Below, piece by piece: positions 16,401-22,589 of a DNA stretch of 38,032 nucleotides. Source of the stretch: Elusimicrobiota bacterium (GTDB taxonomy: Bacteria > Elusimicrobiota > Elusimicrobia > UBA1565 > UBA9628); NCBI GenBank assembly GCA_003151975.1, contig PLZD01000013.1:1-38032 (forward strand). The letters are read 5' to 3'. The stretch's first letter is position 1. Every line of letters begins with the position of its first letter. Under the pieces are notes generated by a model that saw nothing but the letters and a program-made list of their open reading frames with translations, was not told the origin of the DNA and did not search any database. The position numbers and the translations under genes are program-made.

Positions 16401-16547
16401 GGCACAGTCAACGACGGGATCAGCGGGACCGCCGAGTGGGATGGGCACAACACGATGGGAAGCCCCGTGGCGCGCGGGACCTACATCTACGTCGTGAGAG
16501 ACGCCGTCGGCCACTCGCATACCGGCAAGATCGGGGTGACCAGATGA
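13500..16547 (+). CDS. Sedolisin (S53) serine-carboxyl peptidase, multidomain, secreted
   Basis: A signal peptide (residues 1-23) leads into a pro-kumamolisin activation domain (to about 190), then the S53 catalytic domain: Glu303 and Asp307 in GEVALDIEMV, Ser506 in GGTSAAAPLW, and the C-terminal calcium-site region NDVIVGDNGFYSAGTGYDNASGWGSP. Two tandem fibronectin type III-like repeats follow (from about 595 and about 685), then a beta-rich domain and a final FlgD/type 9 secretion-like Ig domain (VFPNPVNFGT... GTYIYVVRDAVG). S53 enzymes are secreted endopeptidases active at low pH. The start at 13500 is chosen because it begins the signal peptide and sits 6 nt after TATACT. The stop overlaps the next ATG. 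Confidence 0.93.
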   Translation: MRARVRAFVVFSLLLGVSFHAAALEIRTALAGHVPPQTKTATIVGRAPADEQVSLSLFVKLDQALLDKTLAQIYGGNPKAKKNFLTPARFAQMFGLAEKRQAIKDFARANGLAVDESVDRPESQVVHVSGPAAVVEKSFGVQLNHYVLPDGRQFRGHESDPSIPASLAPHLSAVMGLSNVPGLVHPHIRMAPSKGATPALAGAAVLLGGMTGPGGLGLSPADIKQIYNMTMALDGTGQVIAIVELDGFNPTDIAAYETQFAISPPPAVSFVAVDGAPPNKCGSGLAQACDATTFASDSAGMGEVALDIEMVLAMTPNANQLQVYTSFNTLSDLLDIYTKIAADDIAETVTTSWGVTEQDANPAYLTSENTVFAQMAAQGQSIYAAAGDDGAYQNQSEFPALTVDDPGSQPYVTAVGGTTLTGAVGASVETVWNTCGTPNTCGTGGTGAGGGGVSGQWTMPTYQAGVPGTASHQYRNTPDIALNADDLNSPYSIYVAGIWTQVGGTSAAAPLWTGFTALINQNRGGNLGFAAPYFYALGTGPSPGTVFNDVIVGDNGFYSAGTGYDNASGWGSPQMNAMITALTGVAVVASPPPPSNLKFTFVSTNSVSLGWTDVFGSSYTMVLSTVASFSSIISSGTGLADVNTTSYLMLTPATYYFEVKVSSDPDASYSAAISTYVPGLPPPPPPANVQFTAVSSNSLSVAWTLIPGNFYEMVLSTNSNFSSVVSSAVGALNQNTTTYALTPALYYFKVKISTNPDLSFSAPISTAVANLAGTGTSGSCDQGTVLQLSPIYGPLTLTFPAGACGPFTDMVTATIPTVIPGQSTGHGGTIVPLGPMVDISVSVPINQFSLPVTVQMTLPPVAANAKFVKLAWYDPKTGQWWPELESTYDPAHNVLNATIWHNSIHGAVLVEASSDLGQVQVFPNPVNFGTAVRGTIKFMGLSPQSTINVYNLTGERVISIAPGMAAGGTVNDGISGTAEWDGHNTMGSPVARGTYIYVVRDAVGHSHTGKIGVTR

Positions 16548-17908
16548 TCGCGGCCGTCTTGATCGCCGCGCTCGCCTTGCCCGCCGCGGCGGGAGGGGCG
16601 GGAACTTCGGCGGCTCCGCTCTTTAACTTCAATTGGGGGGCTCGACCGGCCGCGATGGGCGGAGCTTTCGTCGCCGCGGCCGACGACGTCTACGCGACTT
16701 TGTGGAATCCGGCGGGGCTGGCCTTCGTGCCGCAGCCCGAAGCCTCGGCGATGCACGCCGCGCTCGTCCAGGGGATCACCTACGATCAGCTCGCGATCGT
16801 GACCCCGGCCGGCCCGCGCGGCGGCCTCGGCGGACACTTCGCGTACATGAGCACGGGGGGCATCGACCGGACCACCGAGGATCCGGGCGGCTCGTTCAAC
16901 GCCGTGACCAGCGGAGGGTCCTTCCGCGATTCGGAGTTCAAGCTCAATCTCGGCGGCGCGGGCCGCCCCGTGGACTGGCTCGGCCTAGGCGGCAGCGTGA
17001 ATTATTTCCGTGACACGGTGGATCAGAACTCGGCGGATTCGTTCATGATCGACATGGGAGCGCTTGTGCGCGGCGGGATCATGTCTTACGGCTTGACCTT
17101 GCAGAACGTCGGCCCGCAGGTCCGCGGCCAGGACACTCTGCCGACCTTGCTGCGCATGGGCGTGGCCGCCAAGCCCAACGACGATTTTCTCATGACTTTC
17201 GATTACAACTACCATTTCGACAGCTTCCAGAACGCCTTCTCCATCGGCACGGAATACGCTTTCGCCAAGGCCTTGATCCTGCGGCTCGGATTTTCGCGCC
17301 CCTCCGGCGAGGGGGCCCCCGCGATGAAAGTGACGGGGGGCTTCGGCACGGCGATGGGGCCGTTCAAGTTCGACTATGCCTTTACCCCTCAAGGAGCGCT
17401 CGGCAACATCAGCCAGGTCGCGCTCTCCTACACTTTCGGGCCCAAGCGCGGCAAGGCGCCGCCGTCCAAGCCCGAGCCCGTGCCGACGAAAAAGCCCGAC
17501 GCCGAAGTGCCGCCCGAGGAGCGCTTCATGCGCGCCGACGTCATGATCGAGGCCAAGAACTACGCCGCGGCGAAAGTCGAACTCGCCGGCGCGCTGAGTC
17601 TTCTGGCCGCCGAAGACCGGCGCCGCATCCGGTATTTCGACCGGATGGGAGCGATCAGCCTGGCGCAGAACGACCTCGATGGGGCGATGGCGTTCTACGG
17701 CGACGGCCTCAAGCTCGGCGCTTCCTTGGGTCTGTCCGATCCCGACGTCGCCGACGCCTACGCCGGCATGGGGCTGAGCCTGGTCGCCAAGGGCAACTTC
17801 GCGATGGGCATGCGCTTCCTCGAGAAGTGCCTGGAGTTCAAGCCCTCGCCCAAGACGAGGGCTGTGGTCGACGCCAAGCTCCACGAGCTCAGGAAGGGGA
17901 AGAGATAG
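16544..17908 (+). CDS. PorV/UPF0164-family outer-membrane protein with TPR tail
   Basis: A signal peptide (MIAAVLIAALALPAAAGGAG) is followed by the PorV/PorQ-type barrel opening: NFNWGARPAAMGGAFVAAADDVYATLWNPAGLA, which is characteristic. The barrel runs to about residue 305 (ending VALSYTFGP). A Pro/Lys linker then leads to a tetratricopeptide-like helical domain (about 335-454: AKNYAAAKVELAGAL, QNDLDGAMAFYGDGL, KGNFAMGMRFLEKCLEF). PorV shuttles type 9-secreted proteins to the attachment complex in Bacteroidota; here it is translationally coupled (ATGA) to a protease bearing a type 9-like C-terminal domain. Whether this organism has a type 9 system cannot be told from the window. Its 3' end overlaps the convergent GNAT gene by 20 bp. 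Confidence 0.85.
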   Translation: MIAAVLIAALALPAAAGGAGTSAAPLFNFNWGARPAAMGGAFVAAADDVYATLWNPAGLAFVPQPEASAMHAALVQGITYDQLAIVTPAGPRGGLGGHFAYMSTGGIDRTTEDPGGSFNAVTSGGSFRDSEFKLNLGGAGRPVDWLGLGGSVNYFRDTVDQNSADSFMIDMGALVRGGIMSYGLTLQNVGPQVRGQDTLPTLLRMGVAAKPNDDFLMTFDYNYHFDSFQNAFSIGTEYAFAKALILRLGFSRPSGEGAPAMKVTGGFGTAMGPFKFDYAFTPQGALGNISQVALSYTFGPKRGKAPPSKPEPVPTKKPDAEVPPEERFMRADVMIEAKNYAAAKVELAGALSLLAAEDRRRIRYFDRMGAISLAQNDLDGAMAFYGDGLKLGASLGLSDPDVADAYAGMGLSLVAKGNFAMGMRFLEKCLEFKPSPKTRAVVDAKLHELRKGKR

Positions 17909-18350
17909 TCCGGAACATGACGACGTTGCAGCAGCCCTCGTCGAGCACGCCGGCCTGAAATCCGCAGCGCAGATAGAGCGTGATCGCGTCCTGAAACCTG
18001 TCGGAGGTCTCGAGCACGAGCCGGCGCATCCCGCGTTTGCGCGCCGCGGAAACGAGCTTCTCGAGGATGGCGCGACCGAAGCCTCGTCCGCGCGCCTCGG
18101 GGCGAAGGAACATCCGTCGGATCTCGCCGACGCCGCGCCCGCGCGGCATCAAGCCGCCGCAGCCGAGGATTTTTCCATCCGCCTCGAGCACGAGGAACTC
18201 GCCGCCATCGTAGGAGAGAGGCGCCTTTCTTAAGTCGTCGAGCCCGCAACAGTGCTCCTTCCAAAGCCCATATTCCTTGAAGACCGTCTCGACGACGCGC
18301 AGGACCTGAGGCGTGTCGCCGGCTTGCAGGCGTCTTATTCGGGCGTCCAT
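17889..18350 (-). CDS. GNAT-family N-acetyltransferase
   Basis: This is a 153-aa GCN5-related acetyltransferase. The acetyl-CoA loop is RPEARGRGFGRAILEKLV, followed by GMRRLVLETSDRFQDAITLYLRCGFQ (motif B). It transfers an acetyl group from acetyl-CoA to an unknown amine. The ATG at 18350 is chosen because the domain begins immediately (MDARIRRLQAGD) and the longer frame upstream only shadows the transporter gene. It overlaps the NicO-type gene end by 16 bp and is the last gene of the iron cluster; a functional link is not evident. It is convergent with the PorV-like gene. Confidence 0.88.
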   Translation of the reverse strand: MDARIRRLQAGDTPQVLRVVETVFKEYGLWKEHCCGLDDLRKAPLSYDGGEFLVLEADGKILGCGGLMPRGRGVGEIRRMFLRPEARGRGFGRAILEKLVSAARKRGMRRLVLETSDRFQDAITLYLRCGFQAGVLDEGCCNVVMFRTISSPS

Positions 18351-19123
18351 GATGGATGCGCCCCGAAGAGGCCGTTGACCCAGCCCATTTGATAGACGAC
18401 CCAGAGGCCGAAGGCGACGCTCAAAAAGCCCGTGCCCAAGGCCATGACTCTGTCGGCGCGCGACCACCATCGGCCGAGCGAGAGCATGGAAAGTTCCATA
18501 AGCGAGCTCATGATCAGCATGCCGGCCAAAGTTCCCGCGCCGAAGACGAGCAGATACATGACTGCGGCGCGCGGCTCCTTGATCGTCGCGAGCACGAGCA
18601 GGGCCACGGCCGCGCTTCCGGCCAAGCCGTGCACCAGACCGACGGCGCCCGAGCGCGCGATCTGGAAGAGGCCGGCGTCATGGATTAAAGTCTTGAGCCA
18701 GCCGAGCTTGACCTCGCGCAAGTGCGCGTGCTCGTGGGAGTGGCTTTTTCCGCCGAGAGGAAGATGGTGGTGCTCGGGGTCGTGATGATCGTGGCTGTGC
18801 TCATGGATGGGCACGCCGAGGGTGCCGAGCCCGTAGCCCGCCATGTTAAAAACTCCCAGCGCGATGAGGACGAGGCCCACGGAGAATTCCATGCCGAGTC
18901 CGATGCGCGGAGGAATTTGAATCTTGAACAGGATGATGGCGACGCCGACGGCGAATATGGTGATCGTGTGGCCGAGGCCCCAGACCGCGCCGAGAAGCCA
19001 CGAGGCTCCCCATTTCTTGTTGCGCGCCACGATGGTCGAGACGGCGACGACGTGATCTGGATCGGTCGAGTGGCGCATGCCCAGCCAAAAGCCGAAGACG
19101 AGGATGGTGATGATGTTCGTCAT
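18335..19123 (-). CDS. NicO/NiCoT-family metal transporter
   Basis: A polytopic membrane protein of 262 aa. The first helix carries GMRHSTDPDHVVAVSTI, the H-x4-D-H metal signature of nickel/cobalt transporters, and the second carries GLGHTITIF. A cytoplasmic or periplasmic loop is very His-rich (residues about 100-132: EHSHDHHDPEHHH, HSHEHAH), a likely metal-buffering segment. About six helices are predicted. The family includes both uptake and efflux proteins for Ni, Co or Fe, so direction and metal are open. It follows the beta-barrel gene by 31 bp in the Fur-box-controlled cluster, which suggests iron or a co-regulated transition metal. Confidence 0.85.
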   Translation of the reverse strand: MTNIITILVFGFWLGMRHSTDPDHVVAVSTIVARNKKWGASWLLGAVWGLGHTITIFAVGVAIILFKIQIPPRIGLGMEFSVGLVLIALGVFNMAGYGLGTLGVPIHEHSHDHHDPEHHHLPLGGKSHSHEHAHLREVKLGWLKTLIHDAGLFQIARSGAVGLVHGLAGSAAVALLVLATIKEPRAAVMYLLVFGAGTLAGMLIMSSLMELSMLSLGRWWSRADRVMALGTGFLSVAFGLWVVYQMGWVNGLFGAHPSWTPE

Positions 19124-19154
19124 GGGCGGGCGCGCAGGCGTCTATTCTAGGAAA

Positions 19155-19889
19155 TTAGAACTCGTATTCGAGCCGCCACACGACGGTCCAATCGGGCGTC
19201 GCAGTCGAGAGGCCGCGCAGGCCGGCCACGCTGTAAACGAGCTTCCCCTTGGTCGTTCCGACGCGCCAAGTCCCCAGGAAGGCCGGGCCGATGGAGTGAG
19301 TCTGCGTGTCGGCCCGCTGCCAGCGTCCGATGATTCCCGGCTCGCCGAAGGCTTCGACGGCAGGAGAGAAATAGGGATTGAGAAGGTGCGTGTACCTCGC
19401 CGCGTACGAGAAGCCGGTCCCGGGGACGTAATTTGGCCCGAACTTCCACTCGAGCGGCAGGTCTAGCGTCAGCACTTCGGATCCGACCTGCTTCTCGAGC
19501 AGGGGGCCGAGCTTGAAGCTGTGCGGGTTGCCCGCCTGCTGCGCGATCTCGAATTCGCTGATGAGTCCGGCGTCGGCCCACAGCTGGCCGGAATTCGTGA
19601 GCTGGAAGACGTTCTCCCATTCGATCGTGTCGGCGACCATGGCCATGCTCGGGTCCTGGTGCAGGACCTCGTAGACCTCGGTGCGCCAATACGAGGTCGG
19701 CGAGTAAGCCGCCGACATGGCGTGGCCTTGCTGGTGGCTGGCGCCCTTGCCGCTGAAGAAGCCGACATACTCCAGCTCCTTCTCCTGATATTCGACGGCG
19801 GGGGAATATATCTTGAGCTCGGAGGCCTCCTGCGCGGACGCGCATCGCGCCGGAAGCAGGAGTGCGAACAGGGGGAAGATGATGTTCAA
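19155..19889 (-). CDS. Putative outer-membrane beta-barrel protein, iron cluster
   Basis: The product has a signal peptide (MNIIFPLFALLLPARCASAQ) and an alternating-pattern sequence ending in WRLEYEF. A terminal aromatic residue after a beta strand is the usual signal for outer-membrane assembly. I do not recognise the family. The sequence contains repeated Trp/Tyr strand motifs such as LPLEWKFGPNYVPG and GPAFLGTWRVG, about 10-12 strands by eye. The start is TTG at 19889, supported by AAAGGAG five nucleotides upstream. Position between the FTR1 permease and the NicO-type transporter suggests metal passage or binding at the outer membrane; that is inference. Confidence 0.8.
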   Translation of the reverse strand: MNIIFPLFALLLPARCASAQEASELKIYSPAVEYQEKELEYVGFFSGKGASHQQGHAMSAAYSPTSYWRTEVYEVLHQDPSMAMVADTIEWENVFQLTNSGQLWADAGLISEFEIAQQAGNPHSFKLGPLLEKQVGSEVLTLDLPLEWKFGPNYVPGTGFSYAARYTHLLNPYFSPAVEAFGEPGIIGRWQRADTQTHSIGPAFLGTWRVGTTKGKLVYSVAGLRGLSTATPDWTVVWRLEYEF

Positions 19890-19916
19890 TACGACTCCTT
19901 TCTCGGTGGTCGGACG

Positions 19917-20714
19917 CTATTCCTGGGCGAGTTTCGTGAGCGACGAGATCAGGGCGATCGTGCCCGCGTAGAAGAGCGCCTGCAGGCCGCTCGGATTGGG
20001 GGTGTAGCCGACGAGGGTCTTTAGCAAAGTGCCGAGCACGCTCTCGGCGCTGATGAGCCAGGAGGTGTCCCAGAGCGAATCCTTAATCGCGGGAAGCCAA
20101 TCGGCTTGGTTCAAAAACGCCGCGGCTTGGGAAGCCATTCCGGCGGCCAGCAAAATGATCATCCAGCCGGTCACGCGGAAGAAAAGGCGGACCGGGATGC
20201 GCACGAGGCCCATGTAGAGGACCGCGCCGGCGGCGGCACCCGCCAAAAGCCCGATGAGCCCGCCGAGCAGTAGAGATTTGACGCCCGCGCCCGAGGCGGC
20301 CAGTCCATAAAGGAAGAGGACGATCTCGGAGCCTTCCCGCATGACGGCAAGTGCTGCGGCCGCGTAGAGCGCGTTGACGGGCTTGAGGCCCTTGGTCACA
20401 TCGCCGCCGAGGTTCTTCAAGTCTTGCGCAAGTTTCTTGCCGTGCCGCGACATCCAAACGCAGTGCCAGCCCAGCATGGCCACGGCCGTGAAGAGCACCG
20501 CCGCTTCAAATAACGCCTGGCCGGTGCCGGAGACCGCTTGCGCGATGCGGCCCATGAGCGCGGCCACGATGAGCGCTCCCAGGACGCCCGAGCCCACGCC
20601 CCAGGCGACGGCGGTCTTGCGCCCCTTGATGCCGCGCGTGGCGCCCAGCACGATGCCGATGACGAGCGCGGCCTCTAGGGCTTCGCGGAAAACGATGATG
20701 GCGCTGGCAATCAC
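19917..20714 (-). CDS. FTR1-family high-affinity iron permease (EfeU-like)
   Basis: A membrane protein of 265 aa with about seven helices. Two REGLE-type iron-binding motifs are visible: REALE (residues 10-14) and REGSE (in MREGSEIVLFLYGL), as in yeast Ftr1p and E. coli EfeU. It imports ferric or ferrous iron across the inner membrane, usually with a periplasmic cupredoxin partner. That partner is encoded directly upstream, and the GTG start at 20714 overlaps its stop codon (GTGA). The pair lies behind two Fur-like boxes, consistent with induction by iron limitation. No DyP-type peroxidase (EfeB) is found here. Confidence 0.93.
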   Translation of the reverse strand: MIASAIIVFREALEAALVIGIVLGATRGIKGRKTAVAWGVGSGVLGALIVAALMGRIAQAVSGTGQALFEAAVLFTAVAMLGWHCVWMSRHGKKLAQDLKNLGGDVTKGLKPVNALYAAAALAVMREGSEIVLFLYGLAASGAGVKSLLLGGLIGLLAGAAAGAVLYMGLVRIPVRLFFRVTGWMIILLAAGMASQAAAFLNQADWLPAIKDSLWDTSWLISAESVLGTLLKTLVGYTPNPSGLQALFYAGTIALISSLTKLAQE

Positions 20715-21067
20715 TTCTTCTCCGCCGAGGCCGGGGCCGCGGCTTCGATGGTCCCCCGGACTGTTGAGTGAAAGTCGTCGAAGAACTCGTAGCTGCCGGT
20801 CTTGAGCGGTCCGAGAAAGACCGTGCCCTGTGATTTGCCCACGATGACCTGCTCTCGGTGCAGCACGAAGCTCTCGAACTCGGCGGGCTCGGCGTCTTCG
20901 TTGGAAACGATGAGCTTGAACTTCTGCCCGGAGGGGACCGTCAGCGTCCGGGGAGAAAATTTATGGTCCTTGATGGCGATTCGGAAGACCGGAAGGTCCG
21001 CGGCCGAGAGCGGCGACGCCAGCAGGAGGACCGCGGCCCAACTTCCCTTATTGAGACTGAGTTTCAT
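20711..21067 (-). CDS. Periplasmic cupredoxin-like protein, partner of FTR1
   Basis: A signal peptide (MKLSLNKGSWAAVLLLASPLSAAD) precedes a single cupredoxin-fold domain of about 95 residues (FRIAIKDHKFSPRTLTVPSGQKFKLIVSN ... GSYEFFDDFHSTVRGTIEA). This matches the small cupredoxin proteins found beside FTR1 permeases and the N-terminal domain of EfeO. The mature protein has no cysteine, so it cannot be a type 1 blue copper protein; acidic residues and His in EFESFVLH and FFDDFH are candidate metal ligands. It is probably an iron-binding or handover protein for FTR1. It is the first gene of the cluster, and the start codon lies inside a Fur-like box. Confidence 0.87.
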   Translation of the reverse strand: MKLSLNKGSWAAVLLLASPLSAADLPVFRIAIKDHKFSPRTLTVPSGQKFKLIVSNEDAEPAEFESFVLHREQVIVGKSQGTVFLGPLKTGSYEFFDDFHSTVRGTIEAAAPASAEKK

Positions 21068-21071
21068 TAAG
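21047..21071 (-). promoter_or_regulatory. Fur-like operator box 1 (overlaps cupredoxin start)
   Basis: Inverted repeat CTTATTGA (21047-21054), 9-bp spacer, TCATTAAG (21064-21071), one mismatch between arms. The core (TTGAGACTGAGTTTCATT) resembles Fur boxes of the TTGAGAATnnTTTCATT kind. It covers the start codon at 21065-21067 and the same 25-bp design recurs 43 bp away. Confidence 0.6.
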
Positions 21072-21075
21072 GGAA

Positions 21076-21104
21076 ATGATAACAGAAGTCTTATTGAAAG
21101 TCAA
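21076..21104 (-). promoter_or_regulatory. Promoter of the iron-transport operon
   Basis: Minus-strand TTGACT (21099-21104), 17-bp spacer, TATCAT (21076-21081), 8 nt before the ATG at 21067. The -35 is inside Fur-like box 2, so a bound repressor would exclude RNA polymerase. The transcript should be leaderless or nearly so. Confidence 0.65.
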
Positions 21105-21114
21105 TCTCAATAAG
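21090..21114 (-). promoter_or_regulatory. Fur-like operator box 2 (perfect inverted repeat)
   Basis: CTTATTGA (21090-21097), 9-bp spacer AAGTCAATC, TCAATAAG (21107-21114): a perfect 8-bp inverted repeat. Read on the minus strand, ATTGAGATTGACTTTCAAT is close to Fur boxes of the AATGAGAATnATTTTCATT type. It contains the operon's -35. Confidence 0.68.
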
Positions 21115-21127
21115 ACCGGTGGGGCTC

Positions 21128-21931
21128 TTAGCCCTTCTTGCCGTTGAGCCGGTCGATGATGGAATCGAACTTGGCCGGCGGATAGGCGCCGCGCACGGGG
21201 ATGCCGTTGAGCAGAAAGCCCGGCGTGCCGGTGAAATCGAAATCCTTGGCCTCGTCCATGTCGGACTTGATCTTGTCCTTGACGGCGTCGCCCTTGGCGT
21301 CCTTCTCCATCTTGTCGACGTCGATGCCGAGCTCTTTGGCGGTCTTCTTGATGTAGTCCTCGCTGAGCTCGCTCTGGTTCTTGAACAGCGTGTCGTGCAG
21401 GGCCCAGGCTTTGTCGAGGGACTGCAGGGCCGCCGCCTCGAAGTACTGCGCGGCTGGCATCGCCATCGGGTGGAAGGGCAGGGGAGCGTTTTTATAGATG
21501 AAGCGAATGTCATCCCCATACTTCTTGCGCAGTTCCTCGACGGTCGTGAAGCCGCGCTGGCAGTAAGGGCACTGGAAGTCGGAGTATTCCACTAAAGTGT
21601 ACTTGGCTTTTTTATTCCCGCGGACGTGGGCCTTCGAGTCGATCGCGGGCTTGTAGGGCTTCTTGAAAGCATCTTCGTCGGCCTTGGCTTCGGCTTCCGC
21701 GGCCTCTTTCCGCTGGCGGCCTTGCTCTTCCTGCGCGGCCTCTTGAACGACCTCGATGAGCTCCTTGTGGTGCGAGCGCAGGACGTCGAGGATCAGATTG
21801 GGGTTGTCGTCGAGCGCCTTCTTGATCTGGTCGGCGGTCGGGTCGGTCTTGGGCTCGGTCCCGGTGTCGGCGGCGCGAATAATCGCGGCGGGCAGCGAGA
21901 GGATCAGGGCGAGAGTCAGGATATTCTTCAT
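21128..21931 (-). CDS. DsbA-family periplasmic thiol-disulfide oxidoreductase
   Basis: A signal peptide (MKNILTLALILSLPAAIIRAAD) is followed by a helical, charged, probably coiled segment (residues about 30-95) and a thioredoxin-fold DsbA domain. The active site is CPYC (121-124, in YSDFQCPYCQRGF) and the cis-Pro loop is TGTPGFLLNG. The layout, an N-terminal helical extension before a DsbA-like domain, resembles ScsC/BdbD-type proteins, which may oligomerise through that extension. I prefer the ATG at 21931, preceded by GGAG at proper spacing, over the ATG at 21943. It lies 36 bp after the tlpA-like gene; both handle disulfides in the periplasm. Confidence 0.9.
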   Translation of the reverse strand: MKNILTLALILSLPAAIIRAADTGTEPKTDPTADQIKKALDDNPNLILDVLRSHHKELIEVVQEAAQEEQGRQRKEAAEAEAKADEDAFKKPYKPAIDSKAHVRGNKKAKYTLVEYSDFQCPYCQRGFTTVEELRKKYGDDIRFIYKNAPLPFHPMAMPAAQYFEAAALQSLDKAWALHDTLFKNQSELSEDYIKKTAKELGIDVDKMEKDAKGDAVKDKIKSDMDEAKDFDFTGTPGFLLNGIPVRGAYPPAKFDSIIDRLNGKKG

Positions 21932-21967
21932 GGCGTTCTCCATGGACGTCGTCGTAGCAGGACCGCG

Positions 21968-22495
21968 CTACGTCTTTTTTGAGCCCCGCTTGAGACCCAG
22001 GATATCATTTTCCAGTACCTTGGGGTCAATCGGGCCGATGTAGCGCCGCGAGATCCTGCCGTCGGGCGCGATCAGAAAACTCGTCGGCAGGTCGCGCACG
22101 CCGTAGGCGTCTTGGGTCGCCATGTCGGCCAGAATCACGGGGAATTCGGGTTCGTAACGCGCCGCGAAGGCCATGACGTCCTTGCGGCCGCCTTGGTCGA
22201 CGGAGGCGGCCAGCAGCTCGAAGTCGGTCTTGCGGCGCTTGTAGAGATCGTTGAGCGCGGGCATCTCGGCCTTGCATGAGTCGCACCAGGTGGCCCAGAA
22301 ATTAAGCAGAACGACCTTGCCTCGGTAATCGGACAGGGCGACGGTGCGGCCGCCGAGGTCGGCCAGATGAAAATCGGGCGCGGGTTGGGAATCTTGGGCC
22401 TTGGGACCGCTCGACTGCGAGCGGATCAAAGCCGCGGCGAGGGCGACCGCGAGCACGCCGACGGCGATGCGTTGCGTATATGAGGATTGGGGCAT
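21968..22495 (-). CDS. TlpA/ResA-like membrane-anchored thioredoxin
   Basis: Residues 9-25 form an uncleaved anchor or signal (RIAVGVLAVALAAALIR). The periplasmic domain is an AhpC/TSA-type redoxin: VVLLNFWATWCDSCKAEMPALNDLY with active site CDSC (71-74) and the cis-Pro region DLPTSFLIAPDGRI. Such proteins reduce periplasmic disulfides, for example in cytochrome c maturation. CDSC is less common than CxPC. The ATG at 22495 directly follows a T6 tract of a strong hairpin and has no Shine-Dalgarno, so expression may be attenuated. Downstream is a DsbA-like gene, forming a thiol-handling pair behind tetR. Confidence 0.92.
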   Translation of the reverse strand: MPQSSYTQRIAVGVLAVALAAALIRSQSSGPKAQDSQPAPDFHLADLGGRTVALSDYRGKVVLLNFWATWCDSCKAEMPALNDLYKRRKTDFELLAASVDQGGRKDVMAFAARYEPEFPVILADMATQDAYGVRDLPTSFLIAPDGRISRRYIGPIDPKVLENDILGLKRGSKKT

Positions 22496-22552
22496 AAAAA
22501 ATGGTGCCCCTGCCCCGCCCCATGCGTACAGCGCATGGGACGGGACAGGAGC
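22496..22552 (-). terminator. Strong intrinsic terminator/attenuator between tetR and tlpA-like genes
   Basis: A 21-bp stem (22506-22526 with 22532-22552) and 5-nt loop. On the minus-strand RNA all pairs are Watson-Crick except three G-U wobbles; on the plus strand these would be mismatches, which shows the direction. It is followed by ACCA and T6 (22496-22501), directly abutting the tlpA-like ATG. Confidence 0.82.
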
Positions 22553-22559
22553 GGCGGGA

Positions 22560-22589
22560 CTAGCACCCGCAGGGAGTCTTCGGACCCAT
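22560..22589 (-). CDS. Possible 9-codon peptide MGPKTPCGC inside the tetR 3' end
   Basis: An internal ATG at 22589 lies 9 nt after a perfect AGGAGG (22599-22604) and encodes MGPKTPCGC, in frame with and sharing the stop of tetR. Two of nine codons are Cys and the strong terminator hairpin begins 8 nt beyond the stop codon. It could be a leader peptide or merely the tail of the regulator. Low confidence as a separate gene. Confidence 0.3.
   Translation of the reverse strand: MGPKTPCGC

Noticed and set aside
18351-18470. Longer N-terminus for the GNAT protein
   Set aside because: The extra 40 residues shadow the transporter gene and precede the domain start; the ATG at 18350 begins the fold directly.
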